Positions 1 through 4,921 of a DNA stretch of 6,165 nt are shown one piece after another; position 1 is the first letter of the stretch, and every line of letters begins with the position of its first letter. This DNA comes from Phascolarctobacterium sp. (GTDB lineage Bacteria; Bacillota; Negativicutes; Acidaminococcales; Acidaminococcaceae). The stretch is from assembly GCA_022718015.1 (NCBI GenBank), contig JAIHZV010000074.1, positions 1 to 6,165 of the forward strand. Reading direction: 5' to 3'. Made by a program: the position numbers and the translations under genes. The notes under the pieces are model-generated. The model was not told where the DNA came from. It did no database searches and worked only from the letters and a program-made list of their open reading frames with translations.

Positions 1-713
1 CCAGTGAAGAAGGCATCCAGCTTCGTTGTTGCCAGGAAGCCGTCCGTCAGCGTAACCAGACAGTTGTCAGTCGTGGCCTTAAAGCCGATATGACCGCCAA
101 ACAGATAATCTACATCGTCAACCACGCCTGCATTGACCATGGCATACGCACCGCGCACGCCCTCCTCTGCAGGCTGGAAAATCAACTTAATCGTACCGGA
201 CAGACGCGCTTTATTAGCTGCCAAAAGCTTTGCTGCTGCCAGGCCGATGGTTACGTGGCCATCATGACCGCAGGCATGCATAGCCTTTTTATGCTGGGAA
301 ACAAAGCCCTCCTTGCTCGGACGGTGCGTTTCTTCCTTTTCCTCCTCAACATCGTTGCAGTCCATATCAAAACGAAAGGCAACAGTTTTGCCCGGCTGCT
401 CGGTTTTCATCGTTGCCACGATACCTGTCTTGCCGCCGGCCATCTTCGCTACCAGCTCAGCATCAGCACCCTCACTGATAGCACGCTGCATATATTCCTC
501 CAGCTCTGCTGCTGCAGGCACGCCCATCATCGACTTTTCGTCAATAACGTCTGCGCCAAAGGCTACCTCATAGCCCAAAGACTTCAGCTCTTTAATAATC
601 ATGCAGGCAGTACGGAACTCCGTCCAGCCTGTTTCCGGATGCTGATGCAAATCTCTGCGACGTGCAGTCATTTCCTTGCTTAAACCCTCGGCTTGCTGCC
701 AAATTGTTTCCAT
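1..713 (-). CDS. M20-family amidohydrolase, AbgA-like (3' truncated by window edge)
   Basis: This is the N-terminal 237 residues of a metal-dependent amidohydrolase of peptidase family M20 (M20D-like). It starts at the ATG at 713 and runs open off the left edge. Seen: RRDLHQHPETGWTEFRTA near residues 19-36, the metal-binding MHACGHDGH at 145-153 (C148 and H150 as likely ligands), FQPAEEG at 179-185 with the candidate catalytic and ligand Glu pair E183/E184, and GGHIG at 206-210. From memory these segments, including the GVVDDVDY stretch, line up closely with E. coli AbgA. AbgA is one subunit of the p-aminobenzoyl-glutamate hydrolase, which splits a folate breakdown product into p-aminobenzoate and glutamate. 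No signal peptide is visible, so it is probably cytoplasmic. A GGGGGT Shine-Dalgarno-like stretch (721-726) lies 8 nt before the ATG. The gene follows the 63-aa ORF by 15 nt and is probably co-transcribed with it. Family is secure; substrate is uncertain, as M20D members also include indole-acetyl-amino-acid and other N-acyl hydrolases. Whether an AbgB partner follows cannot be seen. Confidence 0.9.
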   Translation of the reverse strand, partial: METIWQQAEGLSKEMTARRRDLHQHPETGWTEFRTACMIIKELKSLGYEVAFGADVIDEKSMMGVPAAAELEEYMQRAISEGADAELVAKMAGGKTGIVATMKTEQPGKTVAFRFDMDCNDVEEEKEETHRPSKEGFVSQHKKAMHACGHDGHVTIGLAAAKLLAANKARLSGTIKLIFQPAEEGVRGAYAMVNAGVVDDVDYLFGGHIGFKATTDNCLVTLTDGFLATTKLDAFFT

Positions 714-728
714 GTGTTAAACCCCCAT

Positions 729-920
729 TCAAAAAAGTACAGTCTGCTCGCTATCTATAGGCAGAAAAACTTCTTCCTTTGCTTTTTTGCGATTCTCATT
801 TGTCACCCACTCACCGCAGGGACAGCTGATAGCAGCGGTAGGCAACGCCCAAGCCAGATGCCTGCCACATGCCGGACAAATAAACTCCACCTGCAGCGGA
901 CCTTGCTTTTTGTTTTTCAT
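729..920 (-). CDS. 63-aa small protein with a zinc-ribbon-like Cys pattern, function unknown
   Basis: I do not recognise this protein. The ORF is open back to an ATG at 965, but I chose the ATG at 920. A full AGGAGG site (929-934) lies 8 nt upstream of it, and the likely -10 box (954-959) falls inside the longer version, so a transcript from that promoter could not encode the longer form. The 63-residue product has CPACG at 15-19 and CPCG at 33-36, a CxxC...CxC arrangement with C15, C18, C33 and C35. This suggests one small metal-binding knuckle. A charged segment (NENRKKAKEE, 41-50) and an LPIDSE tail follow. There is no membrane segment or signal peptide. It stops 15 nt before the AbgA-like gene, so the two are probably one transcript. 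The strong ribosome site and intact frame support a real gene. Metal binding is inferred only from cysteine spacing. Confidence 0.65.
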   Translation of the reverse strand: MKNKKQGPLQVEFICPACGRHLAWALPTAAISCPCGEWVTNENRKKAKEEVFLPIDSEQTVLF

Positions 921-928
921 ATTGCGCA

Positions 929-934
929 CCTCCT
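929..934 (-). promoter_or_regulatory. Shine-Dalgarno site fixing the start of the 63-aa ORF
   Basis: On the minus strand this reads AGGAGG, eight nt before the ATG at 920. No comparable site precedes the alternative upstream ATG at 965, so this site decides the start. Confidence 0.8.
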
Positions 935-953
935 GCCTGTATTTGCATTGTTT

Positions 954-962
954 ATTATAGCA
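954..962 (-). promoter_or_regulatory. Extended -10 promoter for the 63-aa ORF and AbgA-like gene
   Basis: The minus strand reads TGCTATAAT, a perfect consensus -10 hexamer (954-959) with the TG of an extended -10 element. It lies between the operon terminator and the 63-aa ORF. A TTGACT (984-989) is upstream but 24 nt from the -10, too far for a normal sigma-A pair. The hexamer at 17-nt spacing is poor (TTTCTT), so recognition would rest mainly on the extended -10. Transcription would begin near 947, giving a leader of about 27 nt. Confidence 0.6.
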
Positions 963-1018
963 CATTTAGCGTTATAAAGAAATAGTCAATAACATATGAG
1001 CATATAATAGAGTTTAGG

Positions 1019-1052
1019 CAAAGAAAAAAGCAGGAACATAAGTTCCTGCTTT
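1019..1052 (-). terminator. Intrinsic terminator ending the ribosomal operon after rplQ
   Basis: A perfect inverted repeat has arms AGCAGGAAC (1029-1037) and GTTCCTGCT (1042-1050) around a 4-nt loop, extended by two A-T pairs to an 11-bp stem (1027-1052). On the minus strand it is followed directly by a T-rich run (TTTTTTCTTT), as expected of a Rho-independent terminator. It begins 15 nt after the rplQ stop. There is no T-run on the plus side, so it acts in the minus direction only. Confidence 0.93.
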
Positions 1053-1067
1053 GAACAGCTCTGATAA

Positions 1068-1406
1068 TTAGATGAGCTCGATAATTGCCATTTCAGCAGC
1101 ATCACCGCGACGAGGACCTACTCTGTAAATACGAGTAAAGCCACCTTGTCTGCCTTCATATTTCGGAGCAATTTCTTCAAAAAGTTTTTTGGTAACAGCT
1201 TCGTCAACCAGAACAGCCATAACCTGACGACGAGCATGCAGGTCATTGCGTTTTGCCAAAGTAATCAGTTGAGCGGAAAGCTTAGCAACTTCTTTAGCTT
1301 TAGTAATGGTGGTTTCAATTCTGCCATATTTGAAGAAGGAAGTTAAAATGCTACGAAACAGAGCTTTACGGTTGCTGGAATTACGACCCAGTTTTCTGTA
1401 TGCCAT
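1068..1406 (-). CDS. rplQ: 50S ribosomal protein L17 (bL17)
   Basis: This protein of the large ribosomal subunit has 112 residues, in the normal range for the compact bacterial form (about 115-130). The N-terminus MAYRKLGRNSSNRKALFRSI matches the family's conserved MxxRKLGR-S-RKAL start. It is followed by the helix FFKYGRIETTITKAKEVAK (about 25-43). The C-terminal GGFTRIYRVGPRRGDAAEMA (about 88-107) carries the family's R-GDAA-MA signature. It starts at the ATG at 1406, with an AAGGGGGT Shine-Dalgarno-like stretch ending 10 nt upstream, in a 19-nt gap after rpoA. It is the last gene of the operon; the terminator follows immediately. Cysteine-free and basic, as expected for an rRNA-binding protein. 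Confidence 0.97.
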   Translation of the reverse strand: MAYRKLGRNSSNRKALFRSILTSFFKYGRIETTITKAKEVAKLSAQLITLAKRNDLHARRQVMAVLVDEAVTKKLFEEIAPKYEGRQGGFTRIYRVGPRRGDAAEMAIIELI

Positions 1407-1425
1407 GTGCTTCTGACCCCCTTAA

Positions 1426-2403
1426 TTATTCTTCGTCACTTTTGCGCAAGGATAAACCCATGTCGCTAAGTTTTTTCTTAACTTCGTCCAGGGACTTACG
1501 ACCCAAGTTACGAACTTTCATCATGTCTTCCTCGGTCTTTTGTACCAAATCACCAACGGTGTTGATACCTGCACGTCTCAGGCAGTTATTGCTGCGGACG
1601 GACAGATCCAGATCGTCGATGGATACACTAGTCGGACCGACATCAGTGGCGCCCTCATTGCCCTCAGCTGCAACAGCAGCAGCAGGAGCAGGAGTACCGA
1701 AGAACTCAGTACCTTTCGGATCACCAGTTTGTAACAACTTAAGATAACCGATTAAGATGCCGGAAGCATTGTTAATAGCTTCATCAGGTTCAATGCTGCC
1801 ATCAGTCCAAACTTCCAGAGTCAGTTTGTCATAGTTGGTAACATTGCCCACGCGGGTATCATTTACAGCAAATTTAACTCTCGTGATCGGAGAGTAAATG
1901 GAGTCTACCGGAATAACTCCGATAGGCTGATCCGGTTGCTTGTTTTTATCCGCCGGTACATAACCAAGGCCTTTATCAACATGGATTTCCATATTGAAAA
2001 CTGCGTCTTTATCCAAAGTTGCAATGTGCAGCTCAGGGTTCAAAATCTCTACATCGCTGTCAGCAATAATGTTTGCTGCAGTAACTTCCTGCTCACCAGA
2101 GCATTCAATTCGCAGGACTTTTTCCTCTTCGCCTTCCATTTTCAAGCATAATCCCTTGATATTCAGGATAATGTCAGCGACATCTTCACGAACACCAGGA
2201 ATAGTAGCAAACTCGTGCAGTACTCCGTCAATTTTAACGTAAGTTACTGCGGCACCCGGCAGGGAGGAAAGCAGTACACGGCGCATGCTATTGCCCAGTG
2301 TAATGCCGTAGCCTCTCTCGAGCGGCTCCCAAACGAACTTGCCATAGCGGCGATCATCGCTGACTTCAGCTACAACCATTTTCGGTTTTTCTAATTCAAT
2401 CAT
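1426..2403 (-). CDS. rpoA: DNA-directed RNA polymerase subunit alpha
   Basis: The alpha subunit dimerises to scaffold assembly of the beta subunits, and its C-terminal domain binds UP-element DNA and activators. The 325-residue product is slightly longer than the B. subtilis protein (about 314). The N-terminal assembly domain spans about residues 1-230; FVWEPLERGYGITLGNSMRR (23-42) is the classic dimerisation and assembly motif. An Ala/Gly/Pro-rich linker runs about 235-258. The C-terminal domain follows (about 260-325), with LDLSVRSNNCLRRAGI, in which R270 corresponds to the DNA-contacting R265 of E. coli, and the helix-hairpin-helix MKVRNLGRKSLDEVK. The ATG at 2403 has an AAGGAGG site (2412-2418) 8 nt upstream. 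It lies between rpsD and rplQ, the usual alpha-operon position, with an unusually long 71-nt gap before it. Confidence 0.98.
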   Translation of the reverse strand: MIELEKPKMVVAEVSDDRRYGKFVWEPLERGYGITLGNSMRRVLLSSLPGAAVTYVKIDGVLHEFATIPGVREDVADIILNIKGLCLKMEGEEEKVLRIECSGEQEVTAANIIADSDVEILNPELHIATLDKDAVFNMEIHVDKGLGYVPADKNKQPDQPIGVIPVDSIYSPITRVKFAVNDTRVGNVTNYDKLTLEVWTDGSIEPDEAINNASGILIGYLKLLQTGDPKGTEFFGTPAPAAAVAAEGNEGATDVGPTSVSIDDLDLSVRSNNCLRRAGINTVGDLVQKTEEDMMKVRNLGRKSLDEVKKKLSDMGLSLRKSDEE

Positions 2404-2424
2404 TCGGAAAGCCTCCTTCTATCG

Positions 2425-2441
2425 CGTATTACCACAATACG
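2425..2441 (-). other. Small hairpin in the rpsD-rpoA intergenic region
   Basis: A perfect 6-bp inverted repeat (CGTATT/AATACG) encloses a 5-nt loop (GTGGT on the minus strand). It ends 6 nt before the rpoA Shine-Dalgarno site. No T-run follows, so it is not an intrinsic terminator. It could shield or set off the rpoA ribosome site, mark an mRNA processing point, or be chance. The repeat is seen; function is not established. Confidence 0.4.
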
Positions 2442-2474
2442 TCTCATAAGTGGGTGGCACAAGATATTCACTAA

Positions 2475-3068
2475 TTATTTGGAGTACAACTCAACGATTA
2501 AGTGCTCTTCAATAGGAACATCAATTTCCTCACGAGTCGGGAAACGGTCTACTTTGCCACCGAAGTTAGCAGCATCCTGTACCAGCCAAGCCGGAACAGC
2601 TTTAGTAGCCAGAGTTTCGTCCATGCCTTTGAAGTATTCTTTAGCACGGCTGTTTTCCATTACGGAAACAACATCGCCAACTTTAACCAAAGCGGAAGGA
2701 ATGTCCAGACGTTTGCCGTTTACAGCAATGTGGCCATGTCTTACGATTTGACGAGCTTGACGACGAGTGTTTGCCAGACCAAGACGGAAAACAACATTGT
2801 CAATTCTTCTCTCGAGGAGGATCAGCAGGTTTTCACCGGTGATACCTTCCATTTTTTTAGCTTTATCATAGTAGCCACGGAATTGTTTTTCCAGGACACC
2901 ATAGATAAATTTAGCTTTTTGTTTTTCAGTTAACTGAATGCCATATTCGCTCTTTTTGCCTCTTTGGCGTCTAGCTTGGCGTTTAGATTCCTTGCTAATG
3001 CCCAGAAATGCCGGAGCTAAGCCCAAAGATCTGCATCTTTTCAGGACAGGCGTTCTATCAATTGCCAT
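2475..3068 (-). CDS. rpsD: 30S ribosomal protein S4 (uS4)
   Basis: S4 is a primary 16S rRNA-binding protein that nucleates 30S assembly and also affects decoding accuracy; in several bacteria it represses its own mRNA. The product is 197 residues (family about 195-210). The N-terminal part has one cysteine (C12) and lacks the four-Cys zinc knuckle of zinc-type S4, so this is the zinc-free form. KKSEYGIQLTEKQKAKFIYG (38-57) is the typical conserved block. The S4 RNA-binding domain follows at about 86-148 (RRIDNVVFRLGLANTRRQAR, then QIVRHGHIAVNGK). The C-terminus ends VPIEEHLIVELYSK, matching the family ending. The ATG at 3068 has GGAGGT 8 nt upstream, in a 16-nt gap after rpsK. Its place between rpsK and rpoA is the common arrangement in many clostridia and relatives; in B. 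subtilis rpsD is elsewhere. Confidence 0.98.
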   Translation of the reverse strand: MAIDRTPVLKRCRSLGLAPAFLGISKESKRQARRQRGKKSEYGIQLTEKQKAKFIYGVLEKQFRGYYDKAKKMEGITGENLLILLERRIDNVVFRLGLANTRRQARQIVRHGHIAVNGKRLDIPSALVKVGDVVSVMENSRAKEYFKGMDETLATKAVPAWLVQDAANFGGKVDRFPTREEIDVPIEEHLIVELYSK

Positions 3069-3084
3069 CTATCTACACCTCCAA

Positions 3085-3477
3085 TTATACTCTTCTACGT
3101 TTCGGCGGACGGCAGCCATTGTGCGGAATCGGAGTAACGTCTTTAATAGAGTTAACTTCCAGACCTGCAGCTTGAAGTGCACGAATTGCAGCTTCACGGC
3201 CTGCGCCAGGACCTTTTACATATACTTCTACTTGTTTCAAGCCATGCTCCATAGCAGCTTTGGTTGCTTCTTCAGCAGCCATTTGTGCAGCAAACGGAGT
3301 GCTCTTACGGCTGCCACGGAAACCGAGGCCGCCTGCGGAGGCCCAGCTCAGAACATTACCTTCGGTATCAGCGATGGTAACGATAGTATTATTGAAGGTG
3401 GAGCGGATATGTGCTACACCATTGATTACGTTTTTGCTAACTTTTTTCTTGTTGCGAACAACTTTCTTGCCAGCCAC
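3085..3477 (-). CDS. rpsK: 30S ribosomal protein S11 (uS11), GTG start
   Basis: S11 lies on the 30S platform near the mRNA exit and contacts 16S rRNA with S18 and S6. The product is 130 residues, normal for the family. Seen: NGVAHIRSTFNNTIVTIAD (19-37), SAGGLGFRGSRKSTPFAAQ (47-65), VKGPGAGREAAIRAL (87-101) and the invariant C-terminal IPHNGCRPPKRRRV (117-130). The N120-G121 pair matches the Asn-Gly of E. coli S11 that is converted to isoaspartate. The start is GTG at 3475-3477: the reading MAGKKVVRNKKK is family-typical, and a strong GGGAGGG site sits 8 nt upstream. It follows rpsM by 22 nt and precedes rpsD by 16 nt. Confidence 0.98.
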   Translation of the reverse strand: MAGKKVVRNKKKVSKNVINGVAHIRSTFNNTIVTIADTEGNVLSWASAGGLGFRGSRKSTPFAAQMAAEEATKAAMEHGLKQVEVYVKGPGAGREAAIRALQAAGLEVNSIKDVTPIPHNGCRPPKRRRV

Positions 3478-3485
3478 TGGTTTAT

Positions 3486-3492
3486 CCCTCCC
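3486..3492 (-). promoter_or_regulatory. Shine-Dalgarno site for the GTG start of rpsK
   Basis: On the minus strand this reads GGGAGGG, with 8 nt to the GTG at 3477. It supports use of the non-ATG start and lies in the 22-nt gap after the rpsM stop. Confidence 0.75.
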
Positions 3493-3499
3493 TCGCTAA

Positions 3500-3868
3500 T
3501 TATTTCTTCTTGCCTGCAATAGTACGTTTCGGACCTTTACGGGTGCGGGCATTGTTTTTAGTATTTTGACCACGAACGGGCAGACCCATACGATGTCTTC
3601 TGCCACGATAGCTGCCAATTTCAATCAGACGTTTAATGTTCAGGGATTCCTCACGGCGGAGGTCACCTTCAACTTTATAGTCATGATCCAGAGTTTCACG
3701 GATCTTAGCAACTTCTTCTTCAGTCAGGTCGCGAACGCGAGTGTCCGGGTTAATACCGGTTTTAGCTAAAATTTCACGAGAGAGAGTCAGGCCGATGCCA
3801 TAGATGTACGGCAGAGCATACTCAATACGTTTATCTCTCGGTAAATCGACACCAGAAATACGTGCCAT
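3500..3868 (-). CDS. rpsM: 30S ribosomal protein S13 (uS13)
   Basis: S13 sits in the 30S head, forms bridges to the 50S subunit and contacts P-site tRNA through its basic tail. The product is 122 residues, normal length. It begins MARISGVDLPRDKRIEYALP, with the YIYGIGLTLSREIL helix-turn region (about 22-35). The central SYRGRRHRMGLPVRGQ (about 88-103) is the family signature. It ends in the basic TKNNARTRKGPKRTIAGKKK tail that reaches the P site. The ATG at 3868 has a strong AGGAGGT site (3877-3883) just after the rpmJ stop. No missing or odd residues were noticed. Confidence 0.98.
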   Translation of the reverse strand: MARISGVDLPRDKRIEYALPYIYGIGLTLSREILAKTGINPDTRVRDLTEEEVAKIRETLDHDYKVEGDLRREESLNIKRLIEIGSYRGRRHRMGLPVRGQNTKNNARTRKGPKRTIAGKKK

Positions 3869-3885
3869 TAATGTGCACCTCCTTC

Positions 3886-3999
3886 TTATCCTTGTTTTTG
3901 TTTATGTTTCGGGTTTTCGCAAATTACCATTACATGGCCTTTACGTTTAATGACTTTGCATTTTTCACATATTGGCTTAACAGACGGTCTTACTTTCAT
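3886..3999 (-). CDS. rpmJ: 50S ribosomal protein L36 (bL36), zinc-binding form
   Basis: The smallest large-subunit protein: 37 residues, starting MKVRPSVKPICEKCKVIKRK and ending in KQKQG. It binds 23S rRNA and helps stabilise its folded state. The complete zinc set is present (C11, C14, C27 and H32), so this is the zinc-containing paralogue type rather than the Cys-less one used under zinc limitation. The ATG at 3999 has AGGAGG 8 nt upstream. It sits between infA (28-nt gap) and rpsM (17-nt gap), the standard order. I read it by hand-translating the reverse complement. Confidence 0.98.
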   Translation of the reverse strand: MKVRPSVKPICEKCKVIKRKGHVMVICENPKHKQKQG

Positions 4000-4027
4000 A
4001 ATTTAAACCTCCTCTTTGCCTGTTGGA

Positions 4028-4246
4028 TTATTTATACCGATAAGTAATTCTTCCACGATTGAGGTCGTACGGAGTAAGCTCCACGGTAACCTTATCACCA
4101 GGCAATATCTTGATGAAGTTCATACGAATCTTACCGGATATATGTGCTAAAATTGTGTGGCCGTTAACCAGTTGAACTTGGAACATAGCATTGGGAAGTG
4201 CTTCTAAGATTGTACCTTCAACCTCAATAACATCCTGTTTGGACAC
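4028..4246 (-). CDS. infA: Translation initiation factor IF-1, GTG start
   Basis: IF-1 binds the 30S A site during initiation and works with IF-2 and IF-3. The 72-residue product is exactly the usual length and is a single OB-fold. Seen: IEVEGTILEALPNAMFQVQL (7-26), NGHTILAHISGKIRMN (28-43) and ILPGDKVTVELTPYDLNRGR (47-66). All are conserved, including the arginines and lysines that contact 16S rRNA. The start codon is GTG at 4244-4246, supported by the family-typical start (MSKQDVIEVEG) and by an AAGGAGGT site 6-7 nt upstream that overlaps the adk stop codon. Only 12 nt separate it from adk; map, commonly found here in other Firmicutes, is absent. Confidence 0.98.
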   Translation of the reverse strand: MSKQDVIEVEGTILEALPNAMFQVQLVNGHTILAHISGKIRMNFIKILPGDKVTVELTPYDLNRGRITYRYK

Positions 4247-4252
4247 TGCAGT

Positions 4253-4260
4253 ACCTCCTT
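4253..4260 (-). promoter_or_regulatory. Shine-Dalgarno site of infA overlapping the adk stop codon
   Basis: The minus strand reads TAAGGAGGT, where TAA is the adk stop and AAGGAGGT the infA ribosome site. This suggests translational coupling of infA to adk and confirms the GTG at 4246 as the start. Confidence 0.8.
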
Positions 4261-4909
4261 ATTTGCTACATCCGAGACTAGCTTTAACGTCAGCATATAC
4301 CTTGTCGATAGCTTGCATGCCGTCGATTTCCTTGTACAGGCCTTGTTTTTTGTAGTACTCGATTAACGGTTCAGTTTGTTCATGATAAGCATGCAGACGA
4401 TTTACAACGGTTTCTTCCTTATCATCGTTACGTTGATAGAGGTTACCACCGCATTTATCGCAAACATCCTCTACCTTGCTGGGGTTGAAGCTTACATGAT
4501 AGGTAGCGCCGCAAGCCTTGCAGATACGACGGCCAACTACACGAGCAACCAGCTCGGAATCAGGAACAGAGATATTAACAACACCGGTCAATTTAATGCC
4601 CAGGTCTTTGAGGATTCCGTCGAGAGCAACTGCTTGCTCCTCAGTTCTCGGGAAGCCATCTAAGATGAAACCATTTGCACATTCAGGTTTAGCTAAACCT
4701 TCGCGAACGATGCCGATGGTTACGACGTCGGGGACAAGTCCGCCAGCGTCCATATATTTTTTCGCCTCTTTACCAAGTTCGGTGCCAGCGCTTACTGCTG
4801 CACGGAACATATCTCCTGTGGAGATGTGAGGGATTTTGAATTCATCAATGAGTTTTTCTGCTTGAGTGCCTTTGCCGGCACCCGGAGGTCCCATTAAAAG
4901 AATGTACAT
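4259..4909 (-). CDS. adk: Adenylate kinase, zinc-lid form
   Basis: It catalyses ATP + AMP to 2 ADP in the cytoplasm, keeping adenylate pools balanced. The 216-residue product is the long-lid form. Seen: P-loop GPPGAGKGT at 7-15, AMP-binding STGDMFRAA at 30-38, DGFPRTEEQ at 84-92 with R88, and a LID domain about 125-165 that carries CKAC (C130, C133) and CDKC (C150, C153). This makes a full Cys4 zinc site; from memory the B. subtilis enzyme has Cys3Asp. The C-terminal YYKKQGLYKEIDG stretch is typical. The ATG at 4909 has an AGGAGG site 8 nt upstream that overlaps the secY TAG stop. It lies 12 nt after secY, the classic secY-adk pair. Confidence 0.98.
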   Translation of the reverse strand: MYILLMGPPGAGKGTQAEKLIDEFKIPHISTGDMFRAAVSAGTELGKEAKKYMDAGGLVPDVVTIGIVREGLAKPECANGFILDGFPRTEEQAVALDGILKDLGIKLTGVVNISVPDSELVARVVGRRICKACGATYHVSFNPSKVEDVCDKCGGNLYQRNDDKEETVVNRLHAYHEQTEPLIEYYKKQGLYKEIDGMQAIDKVYADVKASLGCSK

Positions 4910-4921
4910 TCTGAACTCCTC

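Noticed and set aside
90..683. Long plus-strand open frame (197 codons) opposite the left-end gene
   Set aside because: It lies wholly antisense to the AbgA-like coding region, whose protein shows clear family motifs. The plus-strand translation is rich in Cys/His/Leu without recognisable motifs, typical of a shadow frame.
963..965. Upstream ATG giving a 78-aa version of the small Cys protein
   Set aside because: It has no ribosome site and lies upstream of the likely -10 box, whereas the ATG at 920 has AGGAGG at ideal spacing.
984..989. TTGACT as the -35 partner of the -10 at 954-959
   Set aside because: The spacing is 24 nt, well outside the usual 16-18 nt. The extended -10 explains the promoter better.
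1003..1008. Plus-strand TATAAT as a promoter
   Set aside because: No acceptable -35 lies 16-18 nt upstream (the hexamer is AAATAG) and no plus-strand gene follows.
2938..3522. Plus-strand open frame (194 codons) across rpsD and rpsK
   Set aside because: It is antisense to two well-identified ribosomal protein genes and has no family resemblance, so it is a shadow of their codon bias.
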